Below, in pieces: positions 34,907 through 44,395 of a stretch of 64,000 bases of DNA. The DNA lies in contig NZ_SIRR01000001.1 in assembly GCF_011634895.1 (NCBI RefSeq), positions 1 to 64,000 on the forward strand, given 5' to 3'. The stretch is from Rheinheimera pleomorphica. Its GTDB lineage: Bacteria; Pseudomonadota; Gammaproteobacteria; Enterobacterales; Alteromonadaceae. Position numbers and translations under genes: made by a program. A model generated the notes under the pieces. The model was not told where the DNA came from. It saw only the letters and a list, made by a program, of their open reading frames with translations, and ran no database searches. The number at the start of each line of letters is the position of its first letter. Positions within the stretch are counted from its first letter, which is position 1.

Positions 34907-35781
34907 GCCAGCCCCCGGTTTATCTGCGGTTGCACCAGTTGCTCCAGGAAAAACTCCAGATGGCCAGACGCACTGGCCGGCAGCGGCCATTTTGCTGCTT
35001 TTAATGCCAGGCTTTTTACTGCCATGCTGGCGGCCGTTTTCGGGAAAGCTTCAACGAACGCTTTTTGTTTACGTGCTGCTTTGCGCACATTTTCATCGTA
35101 TGGAATCGTCGCCACCAGCTCCAGGCTCACGTCTAAAAAGCGGTCTGTCACCCGGGTCAGTTTAGCAAACAGTTCCTGGCCTTCTTTCAGACTACGCACC
35201 ATATTAGCGACAATTTTAAACTTCTCTACACCGTGATCCCGGCTCAAAATTTTCATCAGCGCATAAGCATCGGTAATCGAAGATGGCTCATCGCACACCA
35301 CTACCATCACATCCTGCGACGCACGGGAAAAGCTCAGCACCATATCTGATATGCCGGCAGCGGTATCGACCAGTAATACATCTACCGGCGTTTTTAGCTC
35401 GCTAAAAGCGCGAATAAGACCAGCATGCTCAGCCGGTGCCAGCTCAGTCATATTTTGCGAGCCGGAGGTTGCTGGGATAATTTTAATGCCAAAAGGGCCA
35501 TCAATGATGATGTCATCCAGCTCAACCTCGCCGGATAACACGTGCGACAAGTTTTTTTCTACTCTAAGGCCCAGCATAACATCACAGTTAGCCAGGCCAA
35601 GATCGGCGTCTAATACCAGTACCCGCTTACCCAGCTGGGCCAGCGACATGGCAAGGTTTAGCGTAACGTTGGTTTTACCCACGCCGCCTTTGCCACCGGT
35701 AACCGATATTACTTTTACCATCTGCTTATTCATTCGTCTCAGGCCATGGGCTTGATCATCAATATTGTCATGACTATGCAT
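34903..35781 (-). CDS. flhG: Flagellar number regulator FlhG (FleN), MinD-like ATPase
   Basis: 292 residues. The N-terminal DQAHGLRRM segment corresponds to the conserved DQASGLR motif that stimulates FlhF. Deviant Walker A is VTGGKGGVGKTN at 27-38, the switch region is LDADLGLANCDVMLG, and Walker B is VLLVDTAAGI. A C-terminal amphipathic region follows. It restricts flagellar number by antagonising FlrA/FleQ and FlhF. It overlaps flhF by 8 bases and fliA by 4. Confidence 0.95.
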   Translation of the reverse strand: MHSHDNIDDQAHGLRRMNKQMVKVISVTGGKGGVGKTNVTLNLAMSLAQLGKRVLVLDADLGLANCDVMLGLRVEKNLSHVLSGEVELDDIIIDGPFGIKIIPATSGSQNMTELAPAEHAGLIRAFSELKTPVDVLLVDTAAGISDMVLSFSRASQDVMVVVCDEPSSITDAYALMKILSRDHGVEKFKIVANMVRSLKEGQELFAKLTRVTDRFLDVSLELVATIPYDENVRKAARKQKAFVEAFPKTAASMAVKSLALKAAKWPLPASASGHLEFFLEQLVQPQINRGLA

Positions 35782-37147
35782 AGGTTCCGTCCGCGCGGTT
35801 CATCTCGTCGTTATACCACTGATGAGCCGTACTGCTTTGTGCGATTCGTAATTTTTCGGCCTGTTGCACCAGTTTGTGTGCATCGGCCACAGCTATATCT
35901 TCCGGCACCCGCTGGCCGTTCGTCAAGTAACTGACCGGCAGTGCGTTGGCAATAGCCACATTAATGACTTCACCTAAACTTAAGCATTCATCAAGTTTAG
36001 TGAAAATACAACCAGACAAGGGAATGCGTTTAAAATGCGTCACGCTTTCCTGCATTACCCTTGATTGTGCTGTGGCAGACAATACCAGATAACTTTTTAT
36101 TTTGACACGACTATTATGCACCAGACTGGCAAGTTTTTCTGCCAGGCGCACATCACGCTGGCTCATACCGGCGGTATCTATCAATATCAGTTTGCGCTGT
36201 TGTAACTGGTTTATTAACAGTGCCAGTTCATCACTGTCTTTCGCCTGTTTTACCGGACAACCAATAATACGGCCGAAGGTCGCCAGTTGTTCAAAGGCGC
36301 CGATGCGGTAACTGTCTGTGGTAATAAGTGCCACCTGCTCTGCACCATGGCGCTTGGCAAACTCTGCTGCCAGCTTAGCCACGGTAGTCGTTTTGCCGAC
36401 ACCGGTCGGGCCGACCAGCGCGACAACGCCACCACGGCGTAAAATATCATCATTCGTCGTGCTGAGCTGGCCGCTCAGCAGCTCCAGTGCCGCGTTCCAG
36501 GCCTCACTGGTGTTAAGCTCCTCAGGCATAAAGCACGCCAGTTGATCGGCAACCTGCTCGGATAAACCCAGCTGTTGCAGGTTTTCAATTACCAGTGCCC
36601 GCACCGGTTCACGCCGGGCTAAATCCTGCCACATCAGGCCAGATACCTGATGCTGCAGCAACTGGCGCATTGACAGCATTTCGTTACGCATGGCGTCCAT
36701 TTGTTGCTGCAGTAATTTTGCCTGCTGCTCCTGCTGTTTGCTGATTTCAGTAAATTGCACTGTGTTGACACCGGGCACAGCGCCAGAAGTTTGACGCTCG
36801 AATTGCGCTGCCCGCACCGGCTCAGCTGCCGGTTTGCTGCCAGCCGCGCCCTGCGACACTTGCTGCTTAATCATCTGCCGCGCCAGTAAGGCTTTTAGTG
36901 AATCAGCCGGCGCTTCAGACGAGGCTTCGTCGGCGTCATCCACGGTAGCCACAAAGCGCGGTTCAGCGCGTTTAGCCGGTGCTACAGCCGCCTTTACCGG
37001 TGCAGCTTCCTGGTCAATGGCCGCGACGATCTCAACCCCCTCAGCGACTTTCTTATTGGACAGAATAATGGCGTCAGCGCCTAAAAACTCTTTCACTTCC
37101 TGTAAGGCAGTGCGCATATCTTTAGCAACAAAGCGTTTGATTTTCAT
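35774..37147 (-). CDS. flhF: Polar flagellar placement GTPase FlhF (SRP family)
   Basis: 457 residues: a basic N-terminal B domain (about 1-130) rich in Ala/Lys, an N helix bundle (about 135-230) and an SRP-type GTPase domain with P-loop GPTGVGKTT at 246-254, DTAGMSQRD (G3) and TKLDE (G4). FlhF marks the pole where the basal body assembles. It lies 10 bp after flhA. The presence of FlhF and FlhG is the main basis for inferring polar flagellation. Confidence 0.95.
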   Translation of the reverse strand: MKIKRFVAKDMRTALQEVKEFLGADAIILSNKKVAEGVEIVAAIDQEAAPVKAAVAPAKRAEPRFVATVDDADEASSEAPADSLKALLARQMIKQQVSQGAAGSKPAAEPVRAAQFERQTSGAVPGVNTVQFTEISKQQEQQAKLLQQQMDAMRNEMLSMRQLLQHQVSGLMWQDLARREPVRALVIENLQQLGLSEQVADQLACFMPEELNTSEAWNAALELLSGQLSTTNDDILRRGGVVALVGPTGVGKTTTVAKLAAEFAKRHGAEQVALITTDSYRIGAFEQLATFGRIIGCPVKQAKDSDELALLINQLQQRKLILIDTAGMSQRDVRLAEKLASLVHNSRVKIKSYLVLSATAQSRVMQESVTHFKRIPLSGCIFTKLDECLSLGEVINVAIANALPVSYLTNGQRVPEDIAVADAHKLVQQAEKLRIAQSSTAHQWYNDEMNRADGTYA

Positions 37148-37157
37148 AAGCTAACTC

Positions 37158-39260
37158 CTAACTTGCCTGGCCAATAACGCTGACAATACGAATTTGTTTA
37201 TCGTCCGGTATTTCCTGATAAGACAATACCCGAAGCCCTGGAATGGTGTATTTCACAAATCGTGCCATGACTGAGCGTAAAATTCCTGACGTTAACAATA
37301 CGGCACTGTCACCATTAAGCTCCTGCTCCTGATGGGCCTGCTGCAATGACTGTTGAATCCGATCAGCCAGGCCCGGCTCGATACCGGCACCGTCGTTGCC
37401 GGCAGCCTGCATCGACTGATGCAACATCTGCTCTAACTCTGGCGCAAAGGTAATCACCGGAATTTCTTGGCGGCTGCCCCCCACTTCCTGCACGATCAGA
37501 CGGCGCAGCGCAATGCGGCATGCTGCGGTCAGTACATCAACATCCTGGCTCTTAGCGCCATACTCCACCAGGGTTTGCACTATGGTGCGCATATCACGGA
37601 TTGGCACGCCTTCATTGAGCAGATTTTGCAGCACCTTAACCACGGCGGTCAGCGGTAAGGTATCCGGCACCAGGCCTTCAACCAGCTTCGGCGAATGTTT
37701 GGCCAGCATATCCAGCAGGTTTTGCACTTCTTCGTGACCCAGCAGACTGGCGGCATGGTTGGTTAAGATCTGGCTTAAATGGGTAGCCACAACGGTAGCG
37801 GCATCGACCACGGTATAGCCCAGGGTTTGCGCATGTTCGCGCTGATCTTTGGCTATCCATACCGCGTCCAGACCAAAGGCGGGATCCTTGGTGGCGATAC
37901 CTTTTACCGTGCCAAATACCTGGCCGGGGTTAATCGCCAGCTCGTTGTCATGGCGCAGCTCGCCCTCGCCGCTGGTGACGCCCATTAACGTCATGCGGTA
38001 GCTGTTAGGCTCTAAATCCAGATTGTCGCGAATATGTACGGCCGGTATAAGAAAACCAAGCTCCTGCGACAGTTTTTTGCGTACGCCTTTAATGCGGCTT
38101 AATAACTCGCCGCCTTGCGATTTATCCACCAGCGGAATTAAGCGGTAGCCGACTTCCAGGCCGATGGTGTCGACTCCCTGCACATCATCCCAGCCAATTT
38201 CTTTTACCACGTTCGACTCTACCGGCGCTAAATCTGCCGCATTCTGATTAACCAGCTGTGCGCTGGCGGCCTTGCCACGCTTATGCAGCATATAAGCGGC
38301 ACCGCCAACCACTGCGGCCAACGACAAAAACGCAAAATGCGGCATACCCGGCACTATGCCCATCAATGTCAGCACGCCGGTCGCAACAAACAGCACCTGA
38401 GTATTACCCAGCTGCGCTGTCATCTGCTCGCCCATATTTTCTGATTTGTTCTGCCGGGTTACGATAATCGCAGTACCGATAGACAGCAACAGCGCCGGAA
38501 TTTGTGCCACCAGACCATCACCAATGGTCAGCAAGGTGTATATTTCCATCGCATCGCCAAAAGACAAGTCGTGCTGCATCATGCCGATAAACAAGCCGCC
38601 GACCAGGTTAATCACCAAAATAACAATACCGGCAATGGCATCACCTTTAACAAATTTACTGGCACCGTCCATCGAGCCATAGAAATCCGCTTCGCTGGTC
38701 ACTTCTTCACGTCTTTTACGCGCTTCTTCCTGCGTAATCAGGCCAGAGTTTAAGTCGGCATCTATCGCCATTTGCTTACCGGGCATCGCATCTAAGGTAA
38801 AACGGGCAGACACCTCGGCAATACGGCCGGCACCTTTGGTGACAACGACAAAGTTGATAATAATCAGAATTAAAAATACCACTATACCAACGGCATAGTT
38901 GCCGCCAATAACCACTGAGCCAAAAGCCTCAATCACCTTACCAGCCGCATCACCGCCGTTATGGCCTTCCAGCAGCACCACCCGGGTACTGGCCACGTTC
39001 AGCGCTAAGCGCATAATGGTTGCCACCAGCAAAATTGCGGGAAACACGCCAAAGTCAAGTGGCCGTAACGAGTAAATGGTGACCAGCAGCACCACCAGCG
39101 CCAGCGCGATATTAAAAGAAAACAGCACATCCAGCAGCATAGGTGGCAGTGGCAACACTACCATGGCCAGCGCAGCAAGAATAAACAGCGGCGTGCCCAG
39201 GCCCTTGGCAAAGGCAAAACGCGAGCGGTCGAATTTGGTGAAGTAACTGGTTAACTGCAT
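37158..39260 (-). CDS. flhA: Flagellar export apparatus protein FlhA
   Basis: 700 residues: eight predicted membrane helices in the first 330 residues with the conserved cytoplasmic loop between helices 4 and 5 (KGAGRIAEVSARFTLDAMPG and GLITQEEARKRR). A large cytoplasmic domain (about 360-700) docks chaperone-substrate complexes. FlhA forms the proton-fed gate of the type III export apparatus. A strong sigma-54 promoter lies 38 bp upstream, so flhA starts a transcript that includes flhF, flhG, fliA and probably the che genes. Confidence 0.96.
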   Translation of the reverse strand: MQLTSYFTKFDRSRFAFAKGLGTPLFILAALAMVVLPLPPMLLDVLFSFNIALALVVLLVTIYSLRPLDFGVFPAILLVATIMRLALNVASTRVVLLEGHNGGDAAGKVIEAFGSVVIGGNYAVGIVVFLILIIINFVVVTKGAGRIAEVSARFTLDAMPGKQMAIDADLNSGLITQEEARKRREEVTSEADFYGSMDGASKFVKGDAIAGIVILVINLVGGLFIGMMQHDLSFGDAMEIYTLLTIGDGLVAQIPALLLSIGTAIIVTRQNKSENMGEQMTAQLGNTQVLFVATGVLTLMGIVPGMPHFAFLSLAAVVGGAAYMLHKRGKAASAQLVNQNAADLAPVESNVVKEIGWDDVQGVDTIGLEVGYRLIPLVDKSQGGELLSRIKGVRKKLSQELGFLIPAVHIRDNLDLEPNSYRMTLMGVTSGEGELRHDNELAINPGQVFGTVKGIATKDPAFGLDAVWIAKDQREHAQTLGYTVVDAATVVATHLSQILTNHAASLLGHEEVQNLLDMLAKHSPKLVEGLVPDTLPLTAVVKVLQNLLNEGVPIRDMRTIVQTLVEYGAKSQDVDVLTAACRIALRRLIVQEVGGSRQEIPVITFAPELEQMLHQSMQAAGNDGAGIEPGLADRIQQSLQQAHQEQELNGDSAVLLTSGILRSVMARFVKYTIPGLRVLSYQEIPDDKQIRIVSVIGQAS

Positions 39261-39297
39261 GACAACCCTGACAGTAAATTGGCGCTATGTCTGGTGT

Positions 39298-39315
39298 CAG
39301 CAAGAAGTGTTCCAA
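39298..39315 (-). promoter_or_regulatory. Sigma-54 promoter of flhA
   Basis: Read leftwards, TTGGAACACTTCTTGCTG fits TTGGCAC-N5-TTGC with the invariant GG-N10-GC spacing (GG at 39313-39312, GC at 39301-39300). One clear change, C to A, is in the -24 box. It lies in the 90-bp gap between flhB and flhA. An imperfect inverted repeat (AAGTGTTC...GAACACTT) overlaps it. Confidence 0.8.
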
Positions 39316-39350
39316 CCCATTTTCAACGGGTCAGAACACTTGAAATGGAC

Positions 39351-40478
39351 TTAATGGCGATAGCCTTCCGGGATTGGCAGGTCTTTGGCCAGAGTTTTCG
39401 GCCGGCTGCCTTTGCCTTTTTTGTACATTTTCAGCTGATACACGTATGCCAGTACCTGAGCGACAGCAGCAAACAGTTGCTCAGGGATCGGATGATCCAG
39501 TTCCGTAGTATGATAAATAGATCGCGCCAGTGCTGGTGATTCAATTATTGGCACCTTGTGCTCGTTGGCAATTTTGCGGATATGCATTGCCACTTCGTCG
39601 ACACCTTTGGCCACCACCACCGGAGCGCGAAACTTGCCCTGGTCGTATTTCAGCGCTATGGCATAGTGCGTTGGGTTAGTTACTATAACGTCAGCCTTCG
39701 GCACTTCCTGCATCATGCGTTTCATTGACATTTGCATTTGAGTGCGGCGGATGCGCGCTTTAATTTGCGGGTCACCTTCGGAGTTTTTATATTCGTCTTT
39801 GATTTCCTGCAGTGACATTTTCAGCTGTTTAATGTGGTTCCATTTTTGATATGGTGCATCGACTATCGCAATCACGGACACGCTGGCACACAGGCCTAAA
39901 AACAACCAGGCCAGAAAATACAGCGCCGATTCAATATTATTGGGTTCGCTCATCAGCGACAGCGCCATAATATCGAAGAAAAACAGCTTAAGTAACAAAT
40001 AGGCAATGCCGACAACCACAATAACTTTAAGTACGCTTTTTAACAGTTCCACCAGCGCCTGCAGGCCAAACATGCGTTTCAGACCAGTTAAGGGGTTCAT
40101 TTTACTGGCTTTGGGCCCGGCAGCCTGCCAGCTAAAATTAAAACCACCCAGTAAGATATTGCCAACAAAAGCGGCAATTAAAATCAGTAAAAAAATGCCC
40201 GCCATCGGCGCTGCCAGCTTTTCACCGGCAGCGCCCCAAACCGTGAACATCGAATTGGTTTCAAAAATGTCTTTGTGGTTTAGCTGCAACATACGCTGAC
40301 AAATTTCCAGCATGGCTTTGGCCAGCATTTTGCCAAACACCAAAATGGCGGCGGCACTGCCAATCAGTACAAAGGCGGTGCCCATATCTTTAGAACGTGC
40401 TATCTGGCCCTTTTCCGCTGCGTCTTGCAGCTTCTTGGGCGTGGGTTGTTCGGTTTTTTCGGCGCTTTCATCTGCCAT
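39351..40478 (-). CDS. flhB: Flagellar export switch protein FlhB
   Basis: 375 residues: four membrane helices (about 32-52, 90-112, 145-170, 185-206), then the cytoplasmic domain with the autocleavage motif Asn268-Pro-Thr-His271. Cleavage between Asn and Pro lets FliK switch export from rod/hook to filament substrates. It follows fliR by 15 bp. The cleaved C-terminal part is the template of the separate FlhX-like gene at 25034. Confidence 0.96.
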   Translation of the reverse strand: MADESAEKTEQPTPKKLQDAAEKGQIARSKDMGTAFVLIGSAAAILVFGKMLAKAMLEICQRMLQLNHKDIFETNSMFTVWGAAGEKLAAPMAGIFLLILIAAFVGNILLGGFNFSWQAAGPKASKMNPLTGLKRMFGLQALVELLKSVLKVIVVVGIAYLLLKLFFFDIMALSLMSEPNNIESALYFLAWLFLGLCASVSVIAIVDAPYQKWNHIKQLKMSLQEIKDEYKNSEGDPQIKARIRRTQMQMSMKRMMQEVPKADVIVTNPTHYAIALKYDQGKFRAPVVVAKGVDEVAMHIRKIANEHKVPIIESPALARSIYHTTELDHPIPEQLFAAVAQVLAYVYQLKMYKKGKGSRPKTLAKDLPIPEGYRH

Positions 40479-40493
40479 CGCAGAGCCCTCCGG

Positions 40494-41267
40494 TTAACAA
40501 CCAACCAGCCGGCAGCTGTAGTCGATAGCGTGCTGCCACTGTTTGTCATAGTGAAATAAAAACGTATCCAGCGTTAACCATAAAATGATTAAACCAGCCA
40601 GCATGGTAATAGGAAAACCGATAGAAAAAATGTTCAGCTGCGGCGCGGCGCGCGTCATAATGCCAAAGGATAAATTCACCACCAGCATCGACACTATCGG
40701 CGCCAGCGCTATTGCCAGCGCGGTGGCAAACATCCAGCCACCAAATTCAATCACGGTCCAGTAACTGGTGACTTCCCACCACTGGCCATTAATTGGCAGG
40801 GTGTCAAAACTAAACACCAGCATCTGGATCATGATTAGATGCCCATCAAAAATCCAAAATAGTAAGGTCGCCAGGATCAAATAAAACTGACCTATGGCTG
40901 CCACGTTGACGCCACTGGCCGGGTCCACCATCGAGGCAAAGCCCAGACCGGTCTGGGTGGCTAATAACTGCCCGGCCAGCACAAAGGTGGTAATAAACAT
41001 CAACGAAATAAAACCAAGCGCAAAACCGATTAACAGCTGCAGTAAAACTTCGAGAAACATCTGGCCGGACATCAGATCCGGGTTGGCCACCGGTGGCAGC
41101 GTCGGCATAATAATCAGGGAAATAAATACCACCAGGCCGGTTTTAATCCGCATCGGAATATTGCGTACACCAATGCCAGCCATAATTAAAAACATACCGG
41201 TTACCCGGCACAGCGGTAACAGGTAGTCGGCCAGCGTTTGCATTAGTACACTCAGCGGAAATTCCAT
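40494..41267 (-). CDS. fliR: Flagellar export apparatus protein FliR
   Basis: 257 residues with about six hydrophobic segments, a conserved early LCRVTGMFLIMAGIG and a central LLIGFALGFISLMFITTFVLAGQLLATQTG. It is part of the FliPQR export gate. It follows fliQ by 6 bp. Confidence 0.95.
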   Translation of the reverse strand: MEFPLSVLMQTLADYLLPLCRVTGMFLIMAGIGVRNIPMRIKTGLVVFISLIIMPTLPPVANPDLMSGQMFLEVLLQLLIGFALGFISLMFITTFVLAGQLLATQTGLGFASMVDPASGVNVAAIGQFYLILATLLFWIFDGHLIMIQMLVFSFDTLPINGQWWEVTSYWTVIEFGGWMFATALAIALAPIVSMLVVNLSFGIMTRAAPQLNIFSIGFPITMLAGLIILWLTLDTFLFHYDKQWQHAIDYSCRLVGC

Positions 41268-41273
41268 CAGCGC

Positions 41274-41543
41274 TTAACCTACCACCGTCGGAATGCTTAA
41301 AAACAGCTCATTGGTGTATTCCATAATCACCCGGGTAAACCAGTGGCCGCCAAACATCAGCGCCAGCAGCGTCACAATAAGCCGCGGCAGAAAGCTTAAG
41401 GTTTGTTCGTTTATCGAGGTAGCGGCCTGAAATACCGCCACAATAAGGCCGACAAACAGCGATGGCAAAATCATAGCGCTAACCAGCAGGATCACCAGAA
41501 ACAGCGCATCGCGTAGTACATCAACAAAAATTTCCGGGCTCAT
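41274..41543 (-). CDS. fliQ: Flagellar export apparatus protein FliQ
   Basis: 89 residues, two membrane helices (about 15-38 and 52-74) with the conserved [19 protein letters not shown] between them. It overlaps fliP by 4 bases. Confidence 0.96.
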   Translation of the reverse strand: MSPEIFVDVLRDALFLVILLVSAMILPSLFVGLIVAVFQAATSINEQTLSFLPRLIVTLLALMFGGHWFTRVIMEYTNELFLSIPTVVG

Positions 41544-42286
41544 GTACCGACTCCATAACTGGTGGCTAAGGTGCCCATCACTAAAATCCAGCCGTCAACC
41601 AACACAAACATCATCAGCTTAAATGGCAAAGAGATAATCATCGGCGACAACATCATCATACCCATCGCCATCAGCACGCTGGCGACGACTAAGTCGATAA
41701 TCAAAAACGGAATAAACAGCATAAAACCAATTTGAAATGCCGTTTTTAGTTCACTGGTGATAAAAGCCGGAATAACCACAGTGATCGGGTAATCCTGTGG
41801 CTGGGCGGCCACTTCCAAGCCTGCTATCTGGGCAAAAGTATCCAGATCTTTGGTGCGGGTCTGGTGCAACATAAACGCTTTAATCGGCACTATGGCGGCA
41901 TCCAAGGCCTGCACCGGCGAAATGTCTTCCGCCAGATAAGGCTGGATCGCGGTGTCGTTTATGTTTTTAAACACCGGCGCCATAATAAAAAAGGTTAAAA
42001 ATAATGTAATGCCAATAAGCACCTGATTCGACGGTGACTGTTGCAGGCCTATGGCCTGGCGTAAAATGGCCAGCACCACAATAATACGGGTAAAGCTGGT
42101 CATCATAATGACCATGGCAGGAATAAAACTCAGCGCTGTCATCAGCGCCAGCACTTGCAGCGTCACGCTGTATTGCTGGCTGCCATCAGCAGCGGTAGTT
42201 ACGGTTATAGCAGATAAGGCGCCATTATCGGCCAATACCTCAGGGCTTAGCAGTATTGCCAGCAGCACGCACAACAGTCGCAGCAT
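41540..42286 (-). CDS. fliP: Flagellar export apparatus protein FliP
   Basis: 248 residues: cleavable signal peptide (about 1-19), four membrane helices, family motifs [20 protein letters not shown] with [15 protein letters not shown] near 100 and a C-terminal [11 protein letters not shown]. FliP is the core of the FliPQR gate. It is 8 bp after fliO. Confidence 0.96.
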   Translation of the reverse strand: MLRLLCVLLAILLSPEVLADNGALSAITVTTAADGSQQYSVTLQVLALMTALSFIPAMVIMMTSFTRIIVVLAILRQAIGLQQSPSNQVLIGITLFLTFFIMAPVFKNINDTAIQPYLAEDISPVQALDAAIVPIKAFMLHQTRTKDLDTFAQIAGLEVAAQPQDYPITVVIPAFITSELKTAFQIGFMLFIPFLIIDLVVASVLMAMGMMMLSPMIISLPFKLMMFVLVDGWILVMGTLATSYGVGT

Positions 42287-42294
42287 AGTTCACG

Positions 42295-42897
42295 CTATTT
42301 TTTCAGGAACGATTGCAACTGTGTATGAAAGTCTGATGCCAACTTTTCTTCCGGCAGCGAATTTTCCAGTTCAAACAGTAAATTTATGCTGTGCGCCGTA
42401 ACCCCTAAAACCCGTTGTTTACCTTGCATTTCAATAACTAACAAGCGCTCTTTTGGCCCAAGTGGCATAGTGGAAATTATTTTAATATGCCGACTGCCAG
42501 GCAGGCGCAGCGTCAATTTTTTGAATGCCCAGCCCAGTGCTATCACAATGGCCACGACGATGGCCAGCGACAGTGCCATCTTGCCCAGCCCCAGGCCGCC
42601 GCTGGGGCGTCCGCTACCGGGCTCCGCTCTGGCTGCCATCGGATTGGCTTTGTCTGCTCCCCTGGCCTGTACTGCAGGCTCAGCCGTTGCCGGCCCGGCC
42701 TCAGCCTGTAGCTGCAGGGCTTCTGTCTGAGCAGTCTCTGTTGTCTGCCCAGCCTCTGTTGTCTGAGCAGCTTCTGTTGTTTGCGCTGTCTCTTCTGTTT
42801 GCGTTGTCTGCTCAGGCTGCGATACCGCTTGCTGCTGTGCCAGCGCCGATAACGGGCAGCACAGCAACGCCAGCAAAATTAGGTTGAGTAACGGCAT
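42295..42897 (-). CDS. fliO: Flagellar assembly protein FliO with a hexapeptide-repeat linker
   Basis: 200 residues: signal peptide (about 1-20), a periplasmic linker with five tandem hexapeptides of the form QTTEAA (33-62), a membrane helix (about 108-126, MALSLAIVVAIVIALGWAF) and a cytoplasmic FliO domain (130-195, PLGPKERLLVIEM). FliO helps assemble the FliP ring. The start overlaps the fliN stop by one base. The tandem linker is longer and more regular than in other FliO proteins I know. Confidence 0.9.
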   Translation of the reverse strand: MPLLNLILLALLCCPLSALAQQQAVSQPEQTTQTEETAQTTEAAQTTEAGQTTETAQTEALQLQAEAGPATAEPAVQARGADKANPMAARAEPGSGRPSGGLGLGKMALSLAIVVAIVIALGWAFKKLTLRLPGSRHIKIISTMPLGPKERLLVIEMQGKQRVLGVTAHSINLLFELENSLPEEKLASDFHTQLQSFLKK

Positions 42898-43289
42898 TAG
42901 CGCAGTTTCTTAATCCGTTCAATCTGGCTTATTACGTCAGTTAAACGGATACCAAACTTATCGTTTACCACCACTACTTCGCCGTGGGCGATCAGGGTAC
43001 CATTTACCAAGACATCCAGTGGCTCGCCGGCAACCCGCTCTAATTCAACCACGGAGCCCTGGTTTAGCTGCAACAGGTTGCGGATACTGATCTTGGCCCG
43101 GCCCACTTCCATCGAAATGGTGACCGGAATATCTAAAATAGTGTCGAGCTTACGTTTTTCATCTACCGTAATATCGGCTTTTTCATCGCGCAGCTCTTCC
43201 AGCTCTACCGGCTCGGCACCGTCACCTGAGCCTTCAGCCTCTGCCATGGCGGCAGCCCATTCGTCCATGGTGTCTTTATCATCAGCCAT
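42897..43289 (-). CDS. fliN: Flagellar switch protein FliN
   Basis: 130 residues: an acidic N-terminal extension (1-45) followed by the SpoA domain (about 50-128, with ILDIPVTISMEVGRAKISIRNLL, VNGTLIAHGEVVVVNDKFGIRL). FliN polymerises at the bottom of the C-ring and binds FliH. It follows fliM by 5 bp. Confidence 0.96.
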   Translation of the reverse strand: MADDKDTMDEWAAAMAEAEGSGDGAEPVELEELRDEKADITVDEKRKLDTILDIPVTISMEVGRAKISIRNLLQLNQGSVVELERVAGEPLDVLVNGTLIAHGEVVVVNDKFGIRLTDVISQIERIKKLR

Positions 43290-43294
43290 TATTA

Positions 43295-44383
43295 TTACCT
43301 TCTATCGCGATCTGATAAGTTCAGATCGGCCTCTAATTCAGAAATATCCGCATCGCTATCCAACCGACGCCCACCTTTGGTAAAGACATGCATCTCCGAC
43401 TTCACCGACTCCGGCCGTTTAATTTTTTCGGTAATTTTCAGCGCGACATTTTCGCGTGACCGGCCAAGTTTCGCCCGGTAAGTGGGTAAATCTTCAACTA
43501 ACACCGTAATGTGCTCCGGAATTTCTACCGGAATAATGTCGCCGGCTTTTAGCTCCATCACTTCACGTAAGGTTAAATCGACGTCCATCATTTTAGTGGT
43601 TAAGTCGACCTTCACATCCATAATTTCGTCGCGCAGCGCCTTACTCCAGCGCAAATCGGTGTCTTCTTTATCGCTTTGCACACCGGCATCAAGCAACTCG
43701 CGGATGGGCTCCAGCATGGAATACGGCAAGGCGACGTGAAAATCGCCGCCGCCGCCGTCCAGCTCAATATGAAACGAGCTGATCACCACCACTTCGGTTG
43801 GGCTGACGATGTTGGCCATTGCCGGGTTAACTTCAGAGTCGAGATATTCAAACGACACGTCCATTACCGGTGCCCAGGCTTCTTTGTAATCTTCGAAAAT
43901 CAGCTTCAGCAGCATCTGAATAATGCGCCGCTCAGTCGGGGTAAATTCGCGGCCTTCAATTTTGGCATGATAGCGGCCATCACCACCAAAAAAGTTATCT
44001 ACCAGAATAAATACCAGCCGCGCTTCCATCGTAATCAGGCCGGTGCCTTTTAACGGCCTAAACCGCACCATATTCAAACTGGTCGGCACAAACAGCGTAT
44101 GCACATATTCGCCAAATTTAATCATTTGCACGCCGTTAATAGACACTTCAGCTGTGCGGCGCATCATATTAAATAAACTGATACGCATATGGCGGGCAAA
44201 ACGCTCGTTAACCATTTCCAGCGTGGGCATACGGCCACGGACAATACGATCCTGTGACGAAAAATCGTATTCCATGGCAGAGCGGCCACGGCCTTCGCCG
44301 GACTCGTCTATTTCCTCTTCTTCAACGTCATCAACGCCATGTAATAGCGCGTCAATTTCGTCTTGTGACAGTAAATCGGTCAC
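43295..44383 (-). CDS. fliM: Flagellar switch protein FliM
   Basis: 362 residues. The extreme N-terminus LLSQDEIDALLHGV is the CheY-P-binding peptide. Then come an acidic linker, the CheC-like middle domain (with FARHMRISLFNMMRRTAEV and GTGLITMEARLVFILVDNFFGG) and a C-terminal SpoA domain. It links CheY-P binding to rotor switching. It lies 12 bp after fliL. Confidence 0.96.
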   Translation of the reverse strand: MTDLLSQDEIDALLHGVDDVEEEEIDESGEGRGRSAMEYDFSSQDRIVRGRMPTLEMVNERFARHMRISLFNMMRRTAEVSINGVQMIKFGEYVHTLFVPTSLNMVRFRPLKGTGLITMEARLVFILVDNFFGGDGRYHAKIEGREFTPTERRIIQMLLKLIFEDYKEAWAPVMDVSFEYLDSEVNPAMANIVSPTEVVVISSFHIELDGGGGDFHVALPYSMLEPIRELLDAGVQSDKEDTDLRWSKALRDEIMDVKVDLTTKMMDVDLTLREVMELKAGDIIPVEIPEHITVLVEDLPTYRAKLGRSRENVALKITEKIKRPESVKSEMHVFTKGGRRLDSDADISELEADLNLSDRDRR

Positions 44384-44395
44384 GGCTGCTCACTC

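Noticed and set aside
34907-34990. N-terminal extension of the FliA frame
   Set aside because: It runs inside flhG; the GTG sharing GTGA with the flhG stop gives the family-length protein.
42225-42251. GCCGATAA on the minus strand inside fliP, matching the sigma-28 -10 box
   Set aside because: The bases 11 positions upstream (GCTAAGCC) do not fit the -35 box and the site is inside the signal-peptide coding part of fliP.
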